From positions 1-40,617 of the forward strand of contig NZ_SMKW01000081.1 in the NCBI RefSeq assembly GCF_004348985.1: a DNA stretch of 40,617 bases, written 5' to 3'. Both the position numbers and the translations under genes were made by a program. The stretch is from Saccharopolyspora elongata. GTDB lineage: Bacteria; Actinomycetota; Actinomycetes; Mycobacteriales; Pseudonocardiaceae. Below are positions 1 through 7,426 of the stretch, piece after piece (positions within the stretch are counted from its first letter, which is position 1; the number at the start of each line of letters is the position of its first letter). Below the pieces are notes generated by a model that worked only from the letters and a program-made list of their open reading frames with translations, ran no database searches and had not been told where the DNA came from.

Positions 1-247
1 GCCCGCCCTCCCGGTTGTCGACGTTGACCCGCAGCCCCGGATCCACGCCCGCGAGCCCGTCGGCCATCGCCCGGCCCGCGATGTCGCTGCCGCCACCGGC
101 GGCGAAGGGCACCACCATCGTCACGTTCCCCGCCGGCCGCGGCCCACCGGAACCTTCCTGCCCGGCGCTGCCGGTGGCGCACCCGCCCAGCAGCACCGCC
201 GCGCACAACGCGGCCACCACGCCGCGACCCCGCAACAACACGCGCAT
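1..247 (-). CDS. Tripartite tricarboxylate transporter receptor lipoprotein, TctC/Bug family (partial)
   Basis: This is the N-terminal 82 residues of a secreted receptor that runs off the left edge of the window. The reading begins MRVLLRGRGVV, continues into a short hydrophobic segment and ends its signal in a lipobox LLGGC at about residues 19-23, so it should be an anchored lipoprotein outside the membrane. After a low-complexity linker comes TMVVPFAAGGGSDIAGR, the N-terminal signature of the TctC/Bug periplasmic receptor family, which delivers carboxylates to TctAB. The ATG is preceded by AGGAGG at 6-8 bases spacing. It lies 50 bases downstream of the CoA-transferase on the same strand and is probably co-transcribed. 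Carboxylate uptake followed by CoA transfer is a plausible joint role. The ligand cannot be read from the sequence. TctAB subunits, if present, are outside the window. Confidence 0.85.
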   Translation of the reverse strand, partial: MRVLLRGRGVVAALCAAVLLGGCATGSAGQEGSGGPRPAGNVTMVVPFAAGGGSDIAGRAMADGLAGVDPGLRVNVDNREGG

Positions 248-297
248 CGCTGCTCCTCCTTGAGCTGCGTCGCGAAAAAAGGGAAGAAGTAGGGGAT

Positions 298-1518
298 TTA
301 CTCGCCGGTGGCGATGACCCCGGACTCGCGCAACCGCTCCAGCTCCTCGGCACCCGCACCGGCCTCGGCCAGGACCTCCGCGGTGTGCGCGCCCAGCACC
401 GGCCCGGCCGAGCCGCGGCGCGCCGGGGTCCCCGACATCCGCATCGGCGAACCGATCTGCCGCACCTCGCCGAGCTCCGGATGCGGCGCGTCCCAGAAGA
501 AACCGCGCTGCCCGAGGTGGTCGTCGGTGAACACCCGGTCCATGGTCGCGATCGGCGCGCACGGCACTCCCGCGGCCACCAGCACGTCGACGATCTCCGC
601 GGTGGTGCGCGCCGCCGTGGCCACCTCGATGGCCGCGATGAGGCTGTCGCGGTGGTGGTAGCGGTCGTAGGAACTGGTGTAGCGGTCGTCGTCGAGGAGT
701 TCGGCGAGTCCGAGGGCGTGGCAGAACGCCGGCCAGGTCTTCGTCGTGGTGGCCCCGACGGTCACCCACCCGTCCTTGCTGCGCACCGCCTGGTAGGGGG
801 CGCTGTTCTGGTGCGCCGAACCGTGCGCGCGGCCGACCTCGCCGGTGGCGAAGTAGTTCCCGGCCTCCCACACCGCGAACGACACCCCCGCCTCGTACAG
901 CGACACGTCCACGTGCTGGCCCTCGCCGGTGTGCTCGCGGGCCCGCAACGCGGCCATCGCGCCCATCGCCGAGTACAAACCGCACACCAGGTCGCACATC
1001 GGCACCCCGACCTTGGCCGGCTCCCCGTCGGGCGGGCCGGTGATGCTCATCAGCCCCGCGCGGGCCTGCGCCATGATGTCCAGCCCGGGCTGAGCGGCCA
1101 GCGGCCCGTCCTGCCCCCACCCCGACGCCGACACGTACACCAGGCGCGGGCTGCGGGCGTGCACGGCGTCGTAGCCGAAGCCCAGCGCGGACAGCGCGCC
1201 TGGCCGCAGGTTCTCCACCAGCACGTCCGCGGTGTCCAGCAGCGACCACAGCAGCCGCCGCCCTTCGTCGGTCTTCAGATCCAGCGCCACCGACCGCTTG
1301 TTGCGGTTGAGCCGCACGAACGGGGAGCTGTGGCCGTCGAGGAACGGCCCGGTCTGGCGCACGGGGTCACCGCCGGCGGGGTTTTCCACCTTGATGACGT
1401 CGGCACCGAGGTCGGCCAGTTGCATCGTCGCGAACGGCGCGGCCATGAACGCGCCGATCTCCACCACGCGCACCCCGTGCAGCGGGGCCTGGGATCGGGA
1501 ATCTGGGGGAGAAGTCAT
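298..1518 (-). CDS. CaiB/BaiF family III CoA-transferase
   Basis: This is a 406-residue class III CoA-transferase, which moves CoA between carboxylic acids through an aspartyl-CoA thioester. The ATG at 1518 (MTSPPDSRSQAPLHG) is chosen because the family fold starts just after it (GVRVVEIGAFMAAPFATMQLADLGADVIKVE) and because it gives the usual length of about 400 residues. The open frame extends further upstream but that part looks like non-coding sequence and overlaps the divergent regulator. Family landmarks are LNRNKRSVALDLK near residue 65-80, VGVPMCDLVCGL with the predicted catalytic Asp176, and the G-E-G-Q-HVDVSLYEA block. The TctC-type receptor gene follows after 50 bases. The GntR regulator 185 bases upstream on the other strand is the likely controller. 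The acid substrate is unknown. Members act on oxalate, succinate, carnitine, mesaconate and others. Confidence 0.9.
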   Translation of the reverse strand: MTSPPDSRSQAPLHGVRVVEIGAFMAAPFATMQLADLGADVIKVENPAGGDPVRQTGPFLDGHSSPFVRLNRNKRSVALDLKTDEGRRLLWSLLDTADVLVENLRPGALSALGFGYDAVHARSPRLVYVSASGWGQDGPLAAQPGLDIMAQARAGLMSITGPPDGEPAKVGVPMCDLVCGLYSAMGAMAALRAREHTGEGQHVDVSLYEAGVSFAVWEAGNYFATGEVGRAHGSAHQNSAPYQAVRSKDGWVTVGATTTKTWPAFCHALGLAELLDDDRYTSSYDRYHHRDSLIAAIEVATAARTTAEIVDVLVAAGVPCAPIATMDRVFTDDHLGQRGFFWDAPHPELGEVRQIGSPMRMSGTPARRGSAGPVLGAHTAEVLAEAGAGAEELERLRESGVIATGE

Positions 1519-1702
1519 GCGCGGCTCCAAGAAATCCGGGCGGAAACCGGATACCGTGATCGGCATCACCTGACTTTTGTCTACAGCAGGCAGAACGGAG
1601 CTGACAAGCTTTGCCCCACGAGGTTGCCCCGAGCGGACCAGCGCCGCGGCACCGGCGCGAAAGCACGCCGGAACCGGGCCCGGGAAGGGAAGACTGCTGG
1701 AC
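1519..1702. promoter_or_regulatory. Divergent promoter region between CoA-transferase and GntR genes
   Basis: This 184-base gap separates two divergent genes and must hold both promoters. A TTGTCTACAG element near 1576-1586 resembles half of the TTGTAGACAA-type sites bound by FCD-class GntR regulators, but I do not see a perfect palindrome. I could not assign -35/-10 boxes with confidence. Confidence 0.4.
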
Positions 1703-2464
1703 GTGACCGGATCCGTTGAAGACAGCCCCGCGACCCGCCGGGCCCCGAGCATCGTCGGCCCACCGAGCCTGGTGGAGCTGGCCGCCGCGACGCTGCGCCG
1801 CATGATCATCGGCGGCGACCTGCTGTGCGGGCAGCGCATCGTGGAGAACCGCCTGACCCACGAGCTGGGCATCAGCCGGCCACCGCTGCGGGAAGCGCTG
1901 CGGGTGCTCGAACGCGAAGGCCTCGTGCGGCAGGTGCCGCGCAAAGGCGTGATCGTGACCCCGCTGACGCTGCACGACATCTACGAGATCTGCACCCTGC
2001 GCGCCGAATTCGAACGGCTCGCGGTCCGCCTGGGCGTGCCGGTCACCGAACCCGCCCGGCTGCGCCGCTGCCGGCAGGCCCTGCAGCGCATGGACGATGC
2101 CGCGGGCACCGGCGACGAACCGGCCTTCATGGAATGCTCCTTCGAGTTCCACCTGTCGGTCGTCGGCCTGTCCGGGCACCAGCGCCTCGAAGACGCCTAC
2201 CGGTCGCTGCAGCTGCAGATGATGCTGTCCATGGCGTTGAACCGGAAAGCCCGCCAGGGCCGCGAAAGCCTCGCCGAGGACGTGGCCCGCCACCGGCGGC
2301 TGCTGTCGGTCATCGAGGCCGGCGACCCCGAAGCGGTGCTCACCGAACTCGCCGAGCACGGCGACCGCACCTTCCTCGACGGCATCGAGACCAAAGTGGA
2401 CGGACACACCGACGTGGCGCTGCAATGGTTGCGGCGGCAGCGGGAGAAACAGGAGGAACAGTGA
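1703..2464 (+). CDS. GntR family transcriptional regulator, FadR/FCD subgroup
   Basis: This is a 253-residue regulator. The N-terminal winged helix runs from about residue 25 to 85 and carries the GntR signature ELGISRPPLREALRVLEREGLV followed by the wing RQVPRKGVIVTPLT. The C-terminal helical FCD domain (from IYEICTLRAEFERLAVRLG) would sense a small carboxylic acid, often through a metal site. A GTG at 1703 is preferred because GGGAAGGGAAG lies upstream and the HTH then starts at the normal distance. A longer frame could begin with TTG at 1577 but its extra residues look like intergenic sequence. Its TGA overlaps the GTG of the carbonic-anhydrase-like gene, so the two are coupled. The likely role is repression of the divergent CoA-transferase/receptor genes and itself, lifted by the substrate. 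Confidence 0.88.
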   Translation: MTGSVEDSPATRRAPSIVGPPSLVELAAATLRRMIIGGDLLCGQRIVENRLTHELGISRPPLREALRVLEREGLVRQVPRKGVIVTPLTLHDIYEICTLRAEFERLAVRLGVPVTEPARLRRCRQALQRMDDAAGTGDEPAFMECSFEFHLSVVGLSGHQRLEDAYRSLQLQMMLSMALNRKARQGRESLAEDVARHRRLLSVIEAGDPEAVLTELAEHGDRTFLDGIETKVDGHTDVALQWLRRQREKQEEQ

Positions 2465-2991
2465 GTTCAGGCCCCTCGCACACGCTGACCATCGACGGGA
2501 TCGCCCCGCAGCTCGACGCCGACGTGTTCGTCGCGCCCGGCGCCGCGCTCATCGGCCGCGTGCGCCTGGCTGCCGGCGCGAGTGTCTGGTACAACGCGGT
2601 GCTGCGCGGCGACCAGGAGAACATCAGCGTCGGCACCCGCAGCAACATCCAGGACGGCTGCGTCGTGCACGCCGACCCCGGCTTCCCGGCCGAGATCGGC
2701 ACCGGCGTCACCGTCGGGCACAAAGCGGTCCTGCACGGCTGCACCGTGGAAGACGACTGCCTGATCGGCATGGGCGCCGTGGTGCTCAACGGCGCCCGCA
2801 TCGGAGCCGGATCGCTGATCGCGGCCGGCGCCGTCGTCCTGGAAGGCACCGAGATCCCGCCGGGCTCGATGGTCGCCGGCACCCCGGGCAAGGTCCGCCG
2901 CGAACTCACCGAAGAAGAACAGGCCGGCCTCAAGCTCTCCGCCGAGCACTACGTCACGCTGGCCGCCAAACACCGCGAAGCCCTCGCCTGA
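2461..2991 (+). CDS. Gamma-carbonic anhydrase family protein (YrdA/PaaY-like hexapeptide repeat)
   Basis: This 176-residue protein is a left-handed beta-helix hexapeptide-repeat protein of the gamma-carbonic anhydrase/PaaY group. The GTG start overlaps the preceding TGA (GTGA). Repeats run through nearly the whole chain (AALIGRVRLAAGASVWYNAVLRGD, then NISVGTRSNIQDGCVVHAD). The three expected zinc ligands are present: His70 in GCVVHAD, and His87 and His92 in VGHKAVLHGC, with the typical H-x4-H spacing. The Arg/Asp/Gln residues of RGDQENI are also family-typical. Members hydrate CO2 or, in PaaY, hydrolyse stuck CoA thioesters. Here, beside a CoA-transferase and its regulator, a CoA-thioester housekeeping role is as plausible as carbonic anhydrase activity, which is an inference. 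An 11-bp stem-loop terminator follows. Confidence 0.88.
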   Translation: MSSGPSHTLTIDGIAPQLDADVFVAPGAALIGRVRLAAGASVWYNAVLRGDQENISVGTRSNIQDGCVVHADPGFPAEIGTGVTVGHKAVLHGCTVEDDCLIGMGAVVLNGARIGAGSLIAAGAVVLEGTEIPPGSMVAGTPGKVRRELTEEEQAGLKLSAEHYVTLAAKHREALA

Positions 2992-3000
2992 CCCCGCCCA

Positions 3001-3031
3001 GCGGGCCGCCCCTTCCGGCAGGGCGGCCCGC
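3001..3031 (+). terminator. Stem-loop terminator
   Basis: A perfect 11-bp stem (GCGGGCCGCCC and its complement) with a 9-base loop lies 9 bases after the gamma-carbonic anhydrase stop. There is only a short TT after it, as is common for actinomycete terminators. Confidence 0.75.
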
Positions 3032-3042
3032 TTCCGGCGCGC

Positions 3043-3192
3043 TCAGCGCGCGGCCACGGCATCACCGACGGCGTGATCCATGCGTTCGTCGTAGCCCGTC
3101 GCAGGGCTGACGACCCGCCCGGCCGCCCACCAGTTCTCGCTGTTCGTGTCGACGACGCTTCCGGGAGCCTCCCCCGAAAAGAGCAACAGCAC
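3043..3192 (-). pseudogene. Short unrecognised frame, possible C-terminal remnant of a gene divergent from marR
   Basis: On the minus strand a 49-codon frame begins at a GTG inside the MarR operator and ends at TGA 3043. Its residues after about 14 read like a genuine protein end (SENWWAAGRVVSPATGYDE, then RMDHAVGDAVAAR), with GC-rich third positions. A stop codon lies immediately upstream, so if it belonged to a longer gene the 5' part has been lost. I do not recognise the family. It could equally be a small intact protein controlled by the shared operator, or chance. Confidence 0.25.
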
Positions 3193-3208
3193 TTACATAA
3201 GCACTGTT
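3185..3208. promoter_or_regulatory. 24-bp palindromic MarR-type operator
   Basis: The arms AACAGCACTTA and TAAGCACTGTT are inverted repeats matching at 9 of 11 positions around a 2-base centre. The site lies 13-36 bases before the proposed GTG of the MarR gene, in a locally AT-rich stretch, so bound regulator would cover the promoter. Length and symmetry fit MarR dimers. Autoregulation of the marR/MFS pair is the simple reading. Confidence 0.7.
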
Positions 3209-3220
3209 ACAGTCAGCCGG

Positions 3221-3724
3221 GTGACGACTGGGGGTCCTGACCCGACCGAGGACGAAAGCGTCTGGCAGCCGCTGCGCCGCCTGCTGGGCGACATGGACGA
3301 CGAGATCGGCCGGCTGTACCGACAGCGGGGCCTGGACAGCATCCGCCCGCGGTTCGTCATGCCCCTGATCCGCCTCGGCCACCGCGGTGCCATGACCATC
3401 CGCGAACTCGCCGACGCCCTGGGCGTGACCCACTCGGCGATGAGCCAGACCGTGAGCGCCATGCGCCGCGAAGGACTGGTGCGCAGCATCGCGGGCACCG
3501 ACGCGCGAACCCGCCAGGTGACGCTGACCAAACGCGCCCACGCGCTCCTCCCGCTGCTGGAAGCCGAGTGGCGGGCCACCGAACAGGCCGTCCGCGAGCT
3601 GGAAGGCGAACTGCCGCACCCGCTCAGCGAAGTTGTCCGGGACCTGGAGGAGGCCCTGGCGCGGCGCTCGTTCCACGACCGGATCGCCCACCACCTCCAG
3701 CGGTCGCAGGAACAGTCCTCGTGA
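3221..3724 (+). CDS. MarR family transcriptional regulator
   Basis: This is a regulator of 167 residues with the MarR winged-helix fold: an N-terminal dimerisation helix (VWQPLRRLLGDMDDEIGRLYRQRG), then TIRELADALGVTHSAMSQTVSAM as helix-turn-helix and GTDARTRQVTLTKRA as the beta wing with the conserved D-x-R. The GTG at 3221 is chosen because it follows the operator and gives a standard N-terminus. A GTG at 3146 is in frame, but it lies beyond the operator. The stop overlaps the start of the MFS gene by four bases (GTGA), so repressor and transporter are made together. The expected behaviour is release from the 24-bp operator upon binding a toxic small molecule, raising export. Confidence 0.9.
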   Translation: MTTGGPDPTEDESVWQPLRRLLGDMDDEIGRLYRQRGLDSIRPRFVMPLIRLGHRGAMTIRELADALGVTHSAMSQTVSAMRREGLVRSIAGTDARTRQVTLTKRAHALLPLLEAEWRATEQAVRELEGELPHPLSEVVRDLEEALARRSFHDRIAHHLQRSQEQSS

Positions 3725-4968
3725 GCCTGGCGGACCGGCTGCTGGACACCCGGCCGCTGCGCGCCAGCGCCGCCTTCCGCCGCCTGTGGGCGGGAAACGC
3801 CCTCTCCGCGCTGGGCGGGCAGCTGACGGTGGTCGCGGTGCTCTTCCAGATGTGGGAGCTCACCCGCAGCCCCCTCGCGGTGGGCGCGATCGGCCTCGTC
3901 CAGTCCGTTGCGATGGTCGTCTTCGGGCTGCTCGGCGGCGCGCTGGCCGACGCCGTCGACCGCCGGCGCCTAGTGCTGCTCACGACCGTCATCCAGCTGG
4001 TGGCCGCCGGACTGCTCGCCGTGCACGCCGCCTCCGGCACCGCCTCGATGTGGGGGCTGCTCGCGCTCACGGCGCTGCAGACGGCCGGCGGCGGGCTGGG
4101 CGCGCCCGCCCGCAAGACATTCGTGGTCCGCCTGCTGCCCGCCGACCAGGTCGGCGCAGGCATCGCCTTGACCAACCTCGCCTTCCAGGCCGCCATGCTG
4201 ATCGGCCCCGCCATCGCGGGCGTGGTCGTGGCCCAGTGGGGCGTGGACGCCTGCTACCTGCTCGACGCGCTGACCTTCGCCGCCGCCCTCTACGGCGTGC
4301 TGCGGCTACCCGCCATGCGACCGCAAGGGGAGCCCGCTCGCCCCGGGGCCCGAACGATCTGGGAAGGCTGGCGATTCATCACCGGCAAACCCCTGCTCCA
4401 CGGCGCGCTGCTCAGCGACGTCCTCGCGACCGTGACAGCCATGCCGATCGCGCTGTTCCCGCTGATCAACGCAGAGCGCTTCGGCGGGCACCCGGAAACC
4501 CTGGGACTGTTCTTCTCCGCGGTCGCCGTCGGCGGACTCGCGGCGGGCGCCGCCTCCGGCATGGTGACCCGCGCCCGCCGGCCGGGCGCGGTCATGCTGG
4601 CCGCGGCCGGAGCGTGGGGCCTGGCACTGGCCGGGTTCGGCCTGGCGCAGCCGCTGTGGCTGGCGCTGACCTGCCTCGCCGCGGCGGGCGCGGCCGACAC
4701 CACCTCGGTGATCACGCGCGGGACGATCGTGCAGCTCGCGACGCCGGACTCGCACCGCGGCCGGGTCAGCGCCGTGGACCACATCGTCGGCGTCTCCGGC
4801 CCCGACCTGGGCAACTTCCGGGGCGGCCTGGTCGCCGACGCGACATCGGCGGCGTTCGCGGCCTTCTCCGGCGGAGCGCTCTGCGTCGTCGGCATCGTCG
4901 TGCTCGCGCTGACGAACACGCCCCTGCGCCGATTCGAGAACACTGCCCTAAAGTTGCCCAGCCGATAG
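3721..4968 (+). CDS. MFS transporter, multidrug or siderophore-exporter type
   Basis: This 415-residue major facilitator has about 12 predicted membrane segments. The first segment (LWAGNALSALGGQLTVVAVLFQ) and the loop-2/3 motif LLGGALADAVDRRRLVL are typical of the MFS_3/EntS-like drug and siderophore exporters. The late motif HRGRVSAVDHIVGVSGPDLG is also characteristic of this group. Translation starts at a GTG that overlaps the marR stop, so it is under MarR control. The gene ends 10 bases before the convergent methyltransferase. I see no terminator in that gap. The substrate is unknown. An exporter is more likely than an importer because of the MarR partner. Confidence 0.88.
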   Translation: MSLADRLLDTRPLRASAAFRRLWAGNALSALGGQLTVVAVLFQMWELTRSPLAVGAIGLVQSVAMVVFGLLGGALADAVDRRRLVLLTTVIQLVAAGLLAVHAASGTASMWGLLALTALQTAGGGLGAPARKTFVVRLLPADQVGAGIALTNLAFQAAMLIGPAIAGVVVAQWGVDACYLLDALTFAAALYGVLRLPAMRPQGEPARPGARTIWEGWRFITGKPLLHGALLSDVLATVTAMPIALFPLINAERFGGHPETLGLFFSAVAVGGLAAGAASGMVTRARRPGAVMLAAAGAWGLALAGFGLAQPLWLALTCLAAAGAADTTSVITRGTIVQLATPDSHRGRVSAVDHIVGVSGPDLGNFRGGLVADATSAAFAAFSGGALCVVGIVVLALTNTPLRRFENTALKLPSR

Positions 4969-4978
4969 CCGGACAACG

Positions 4979-5752
4979 CTACGGCGCCGCGGAGTTGGCC
5001 CCCACCACGACCGTGGCGTCCAGCTCCTCGCAACCGGCCACACTCGGGACCAGCCCGGCATTCGCGAAGAGCTCCGCGGTGCGCGGTGCCTGGCGGCGGC
5101 CGGTCTCGATCAGCAGATGCCCGCCCGGCGCGAGCCACTCCGGCGCCGCGGCCGCTACCCGGCGCTGGACGTCCAGGCCATCGGCGCCGCCGTCCAGCGC
5201 CACCTGCGGCTCGTGCAGCCGCGCCTCCGGGGGCATCAGATCGACCTCGTCAGAAGGCACGTAGGGGGCATTGACCACCAGGACCTCGATGCGGCCCCGC
5301 AACGCCACCGGAAGCGCCCGGTATAGGTCGCCTTCGAAGACCTCACCAGTGATGTTGCGGCGCGTGCAGCGCACCGCCGCGGGATCCACGTCCGCGGCGA
5401 ACAACTCCACCGGAAGTCGCGCGGCGAGCGCGGCGCCGACCGCACCCGAACCGCAGCAGAGGTCGACCACGACCGAGTGCGGCCGGGCCAGCGCGGCGGC
5501 CTGCTCGACGAGGAACTCGGTGCGGCGACGGGGAACGAACACCCCGGGATCCACGGCGATGCGCAGACCGCAGAACTCCGCCCAGCCCAGCACCTGCTCC
5601 AGCGGCAGGCCATCGACCCGGCGCTGCACCATGCCGGAAAGCTCGGCCGGGTCGGTGGCCGCCGACAGCAGCAGCCGCGCCTCGTCCTCGGCGAACACAC
5701 AACCAGCAGCGCGCAGGCTGCTCACAACAGCGGAGAAAGATGATGACAACAC
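4979..5752 (-). CDS. PrmC/HemK-related protein-(glutamine-N5) methyltransferase
   Basis: This is an S-adenosylmethionine-dependent methyltransferase of about 257 residues. The N-terminal helical part (DEARLLLSAATDPAEL, then VDGLPLEQVLGWAEFCGL) and GVFVPRRRTEFLVEQA are as in PrmC. SAM motif I is VVDLCCGSGAVGAAL, and the substrate-amide motif is N161-A-P-Y rather than the classical NPPY of release-factor methyltransferases. Actinobacteria carry a PrmC-like paralogue of unknown target that uses NAPY (the family modelled as TIGR03704), and this gene fits it. The start is uncertain: GTG 5752 gives a normal N-terminus, while GTG 5806 or TTG 5836 are in-frame alternatives. A strong AGGAGG at 5855-5860 on this strand points to a start near 5846, but no usual start codon lies in frame there. 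The target protein is unknown. Confidence 0.8.
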   Translation of the reverse strand: MLSSSFSAVVSSLRAAGCVFAEDEARLLLSAATDPAELSGMVQRRVDGLPLEQVLGWAEFCGLRIAVDPGVFVPRRRTEFLVEQAAALARPHSVVVDLCCGSGAVGAALAARLPVELFAADVDPAAVRCTRRNITGEVFEGDLYRALPVALRGRIEVLVVNAPYVPSDEVDLMPPEARLHEPQVALDGGADGLDVQRRVAAAAPEWLAPGGHLLIETGRRQAPRTAELFANAGLVPSVAGCEELDATVVVGANSAAP

Positions 5753-5890
5753 AGGAATGAGAAGTGCCTTTCGGTGACCACGAGCGCTCTCAGCGACGCC
5801 GGTCACGGCGGCGGAAGGAGAGCACCCGGCCTGCAACAGCGGTAATGGGTCTCACCTCCTCGGTCTCGCACGATGCGGCAACACTAGCAG

Positions 5891-5971
5891 CACCTCGCGG
5901 GCGACCGCGTTGATCGTCACCGCGGCCGAACCCTTCGTCGTCAGCAGCGTGCGCACCGCCTCGTGGATCTC
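5891..5971 (-). pseudogene. TetR family regulator, remnant of the N-terminal DNA-binding domain
   Basis: The minus strand encodes EIHEAVRTLLTTKGSAAVTI then NAVAREV, the first two helices of a TetR domain. The turn helix and everything after are missing: the frame runs on into unrelated residues and stops at 5852. The natural start upstream of EIHEAV is also gone, because the sequence there belongs to the oppositely oriented FAD-monooxygenase fragment. This is the stump of a divergent regulator gene. Confidence 0.6.
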
Positions 5972-6440
5972 GTCGTCGGCGCGGACGGCATCGGCAGCAC
6001 CACGCGCCGCTCGATCTGGGGCCCGCAACCCGCGCCCCGCTACGCCGGTTACAGCACCTGGCGGATGATCGTGGCCACCCGCCCGGTCGGCGAGGCCGCC
6101 GAAACCTGGGGCAGGGGCGAACGCTTCGGCTACTCGCCGCTGCCCGACGGGCGCACCTACTGCTACGCCATGGTCAACGCCCCGCAATCCCGCGGCGGCG
6201 GACTGACCGAACTGCGCGAGCGCTTCCGCGACTGGCACACCCCGATCCCGGCGCTGCTCGACGGGGCGCAGGAGGCCGACGTGCTGCACCACGACACCTA
6301 CGAGCTGCCCGACCTGGACACCTATGTCGCCGGGAAGGTCGCGCTGCTCGGCGACGCCGCGCATGCCATGACCCCGAACCTGGGGCAAGGCGCGTGCCTG
6401 GCGCTGGAGGACGCGGTGGTGCTCGCCTCGGCCGTGGCCG
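5963..6440 (+). pseudogene. FAD-dependent aromatic monooxygenase, internal fragment
   Basis: From about 5963 the plus strand reads LVVGADGIGSTTRRSIWG and later GKVALLGDAAHAMTPNLGQ followed by GACLALEDAVVLASAVA. These are the second FAD/NADPH motif (GADGIGSxxR) and third FAD motif (GDAAHAMxPNLGQGA) of class A flavoprotein hydroxylases. The GxGxxG nucleotide-binding start, about 140 residues, is absent, and homology ends near 6440 with some 80 C-terminal residues missing. The frame then continues through non-homologous sequence. It cannot make a working enzyme because the FAD dinucleotide fold is lost. With the tetR stump it marks the two ends of a deletion. Confidence 0.75.
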
Positions 6441-6491
6441 GCGGTCGATGGGGCCGGTCGTCGGCTGGGCGTCCTGATCGCGCCCGAAACG

Positions 6492-6527
6492 CACTGGTGC
6501 CGTGGCCGGCCGGCCACGGCACCAGTG
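6492..6527. terminator. 36-bp perfect palindrome, probable bidirectional terminator
   Basis: The 18-base arm CACTGGTGCCGTGGCCGG is followed directly by its exact reverse complement. The transcript of either strand would fold to a very stable hairpin. It lies about 50 bases beyond the end of the monooxygenase fragment and probably once terminated that gene or its neighbour. Confidence 0.65.
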
Positions 6528-7012
6528 TCTCCAGCAGGTTCCGACATCAGTCGCCCGGTTGTTGGTTGCCCCGGTATTGCGTCGCGGCGCGTGGCCGCCG
6601 GACCGATGCCTCGACCGCACCCGGCCGAGCGGCCGGGCAGGGTTGGGTACTGACGGACGTCAGCGCCGGGCTCGGCTGCTCGACGCAGGGTTCCGCATCA
6701 CCATGCGGGCCCGCTGCATCTCACGTGCCATACCGCCCAGCCAGCGAACCAGACCTGCCATCGGGGCGTCCTCCACTAACTTCGAGGGGATGAGTCGACG
6801 GTGCTTCGCCCCGTTGTCAAATCCCGAACGCGACAACCGGCGCGAACCAGGCGGGAAGAAGCCGTCTCACCCGCCATGTCGTCGCAGGTAGCTCCTGTGT
6901 TTCTCGCAATTCATAACGTATTGATAACGAAGATTCGGATAGGTGCTCATCCATCGATCGGGGCACGCCCGTTAGGCCTCGCTGACGCTGCGTGCATGCC
7001 CCGGGTGGACCA
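6528..7012. other. Intergenic stretch without a recognisable gene
   Basis: No frame here has a start with a ribosome site, consistent codon bias or a family motif. The part at 6890-6950 is clearly more AT-rich (TTCATAACGTATTGATAACG), unlike the surroundings. The segment joins the decayed monooxygenase locus to the cysteine-rich protein gene and is probably degraded sequence. Confidence 0.5.
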
Positions 7013-7273
7013 TCAACCGGGATGCGCGCCGACGGTGTCGCGCAGCTCCCCGGCCATGGCCATGTCCGACTGCCGCGCGCAATGCGCACAGCAGAAGAAC
7101 CGGCCGCTGGCCTCCACCCCGTGCCCGAGGATCCGGGTCCCGCAGTGCTCGCACTGCGGCGCGAGCCGCTGCGCAGCGCATTCGAAGCAGTCGAAGGTGT
7201 GCACCCCGCCGCCCACGGTGTGCACTTCGAAGGTCATCCAGTAGTCGTTGCCGCAGACTTCGCAGGTCGCCAT
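7013..7273 (-). CDS. Small cysteine-rich (zinc-ribbon-like) protein
   Basis: This 86-residue protein begins MATCEVCGNDYWMTFEVHTV and has a good ribosome site (GGAAAGG). It carries four Cys pairs: CEVC, CFEC, CEHC and CCAHC, with His residues between them, and is therefore likely to bind two zinc ions. The C-terminal 15 residues are polar. Proteins of this type are common in actinomycetes and usually annotated as hypothetical. A metallothionein-like or nucleic-acid-binding role is possible. It is divergent from the alpha-mannosidase gene with 153 bases between starts. Confidence 0.75.
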   Translation of the reverse strand: MATCEVCGNDYWMTFEVHTVGGGVHTFDCFECAAQRLAPQCEHCGTRILGHGVEASGRFFCCAHCARQSDMAMAGELRDTVGAHPG

Positions 7274-7426
7274 GACGTCGCCTTTCCACGCCGACGGGTG
7301 GACACCCGCAGGATGCGTCCCTACCCATGGGTCGGCAACCGCGCCACCACCCGATTCGCAGCTGCCCACCCGCCGCGGACATGTGCCAGCATGATCGCGA
7401 TCACACCGAGCGCATCGGGGGAGCAC

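Noticed and set aside
5800..5860. Leader peptide gene (GTG 5854) with strong AGGAGG before the methyltransferase
   Set aside because: The start would overlap the ribosome site itself, and the peptide has no attenuation-like residue run. Left as a note under the methyltransferase finding.
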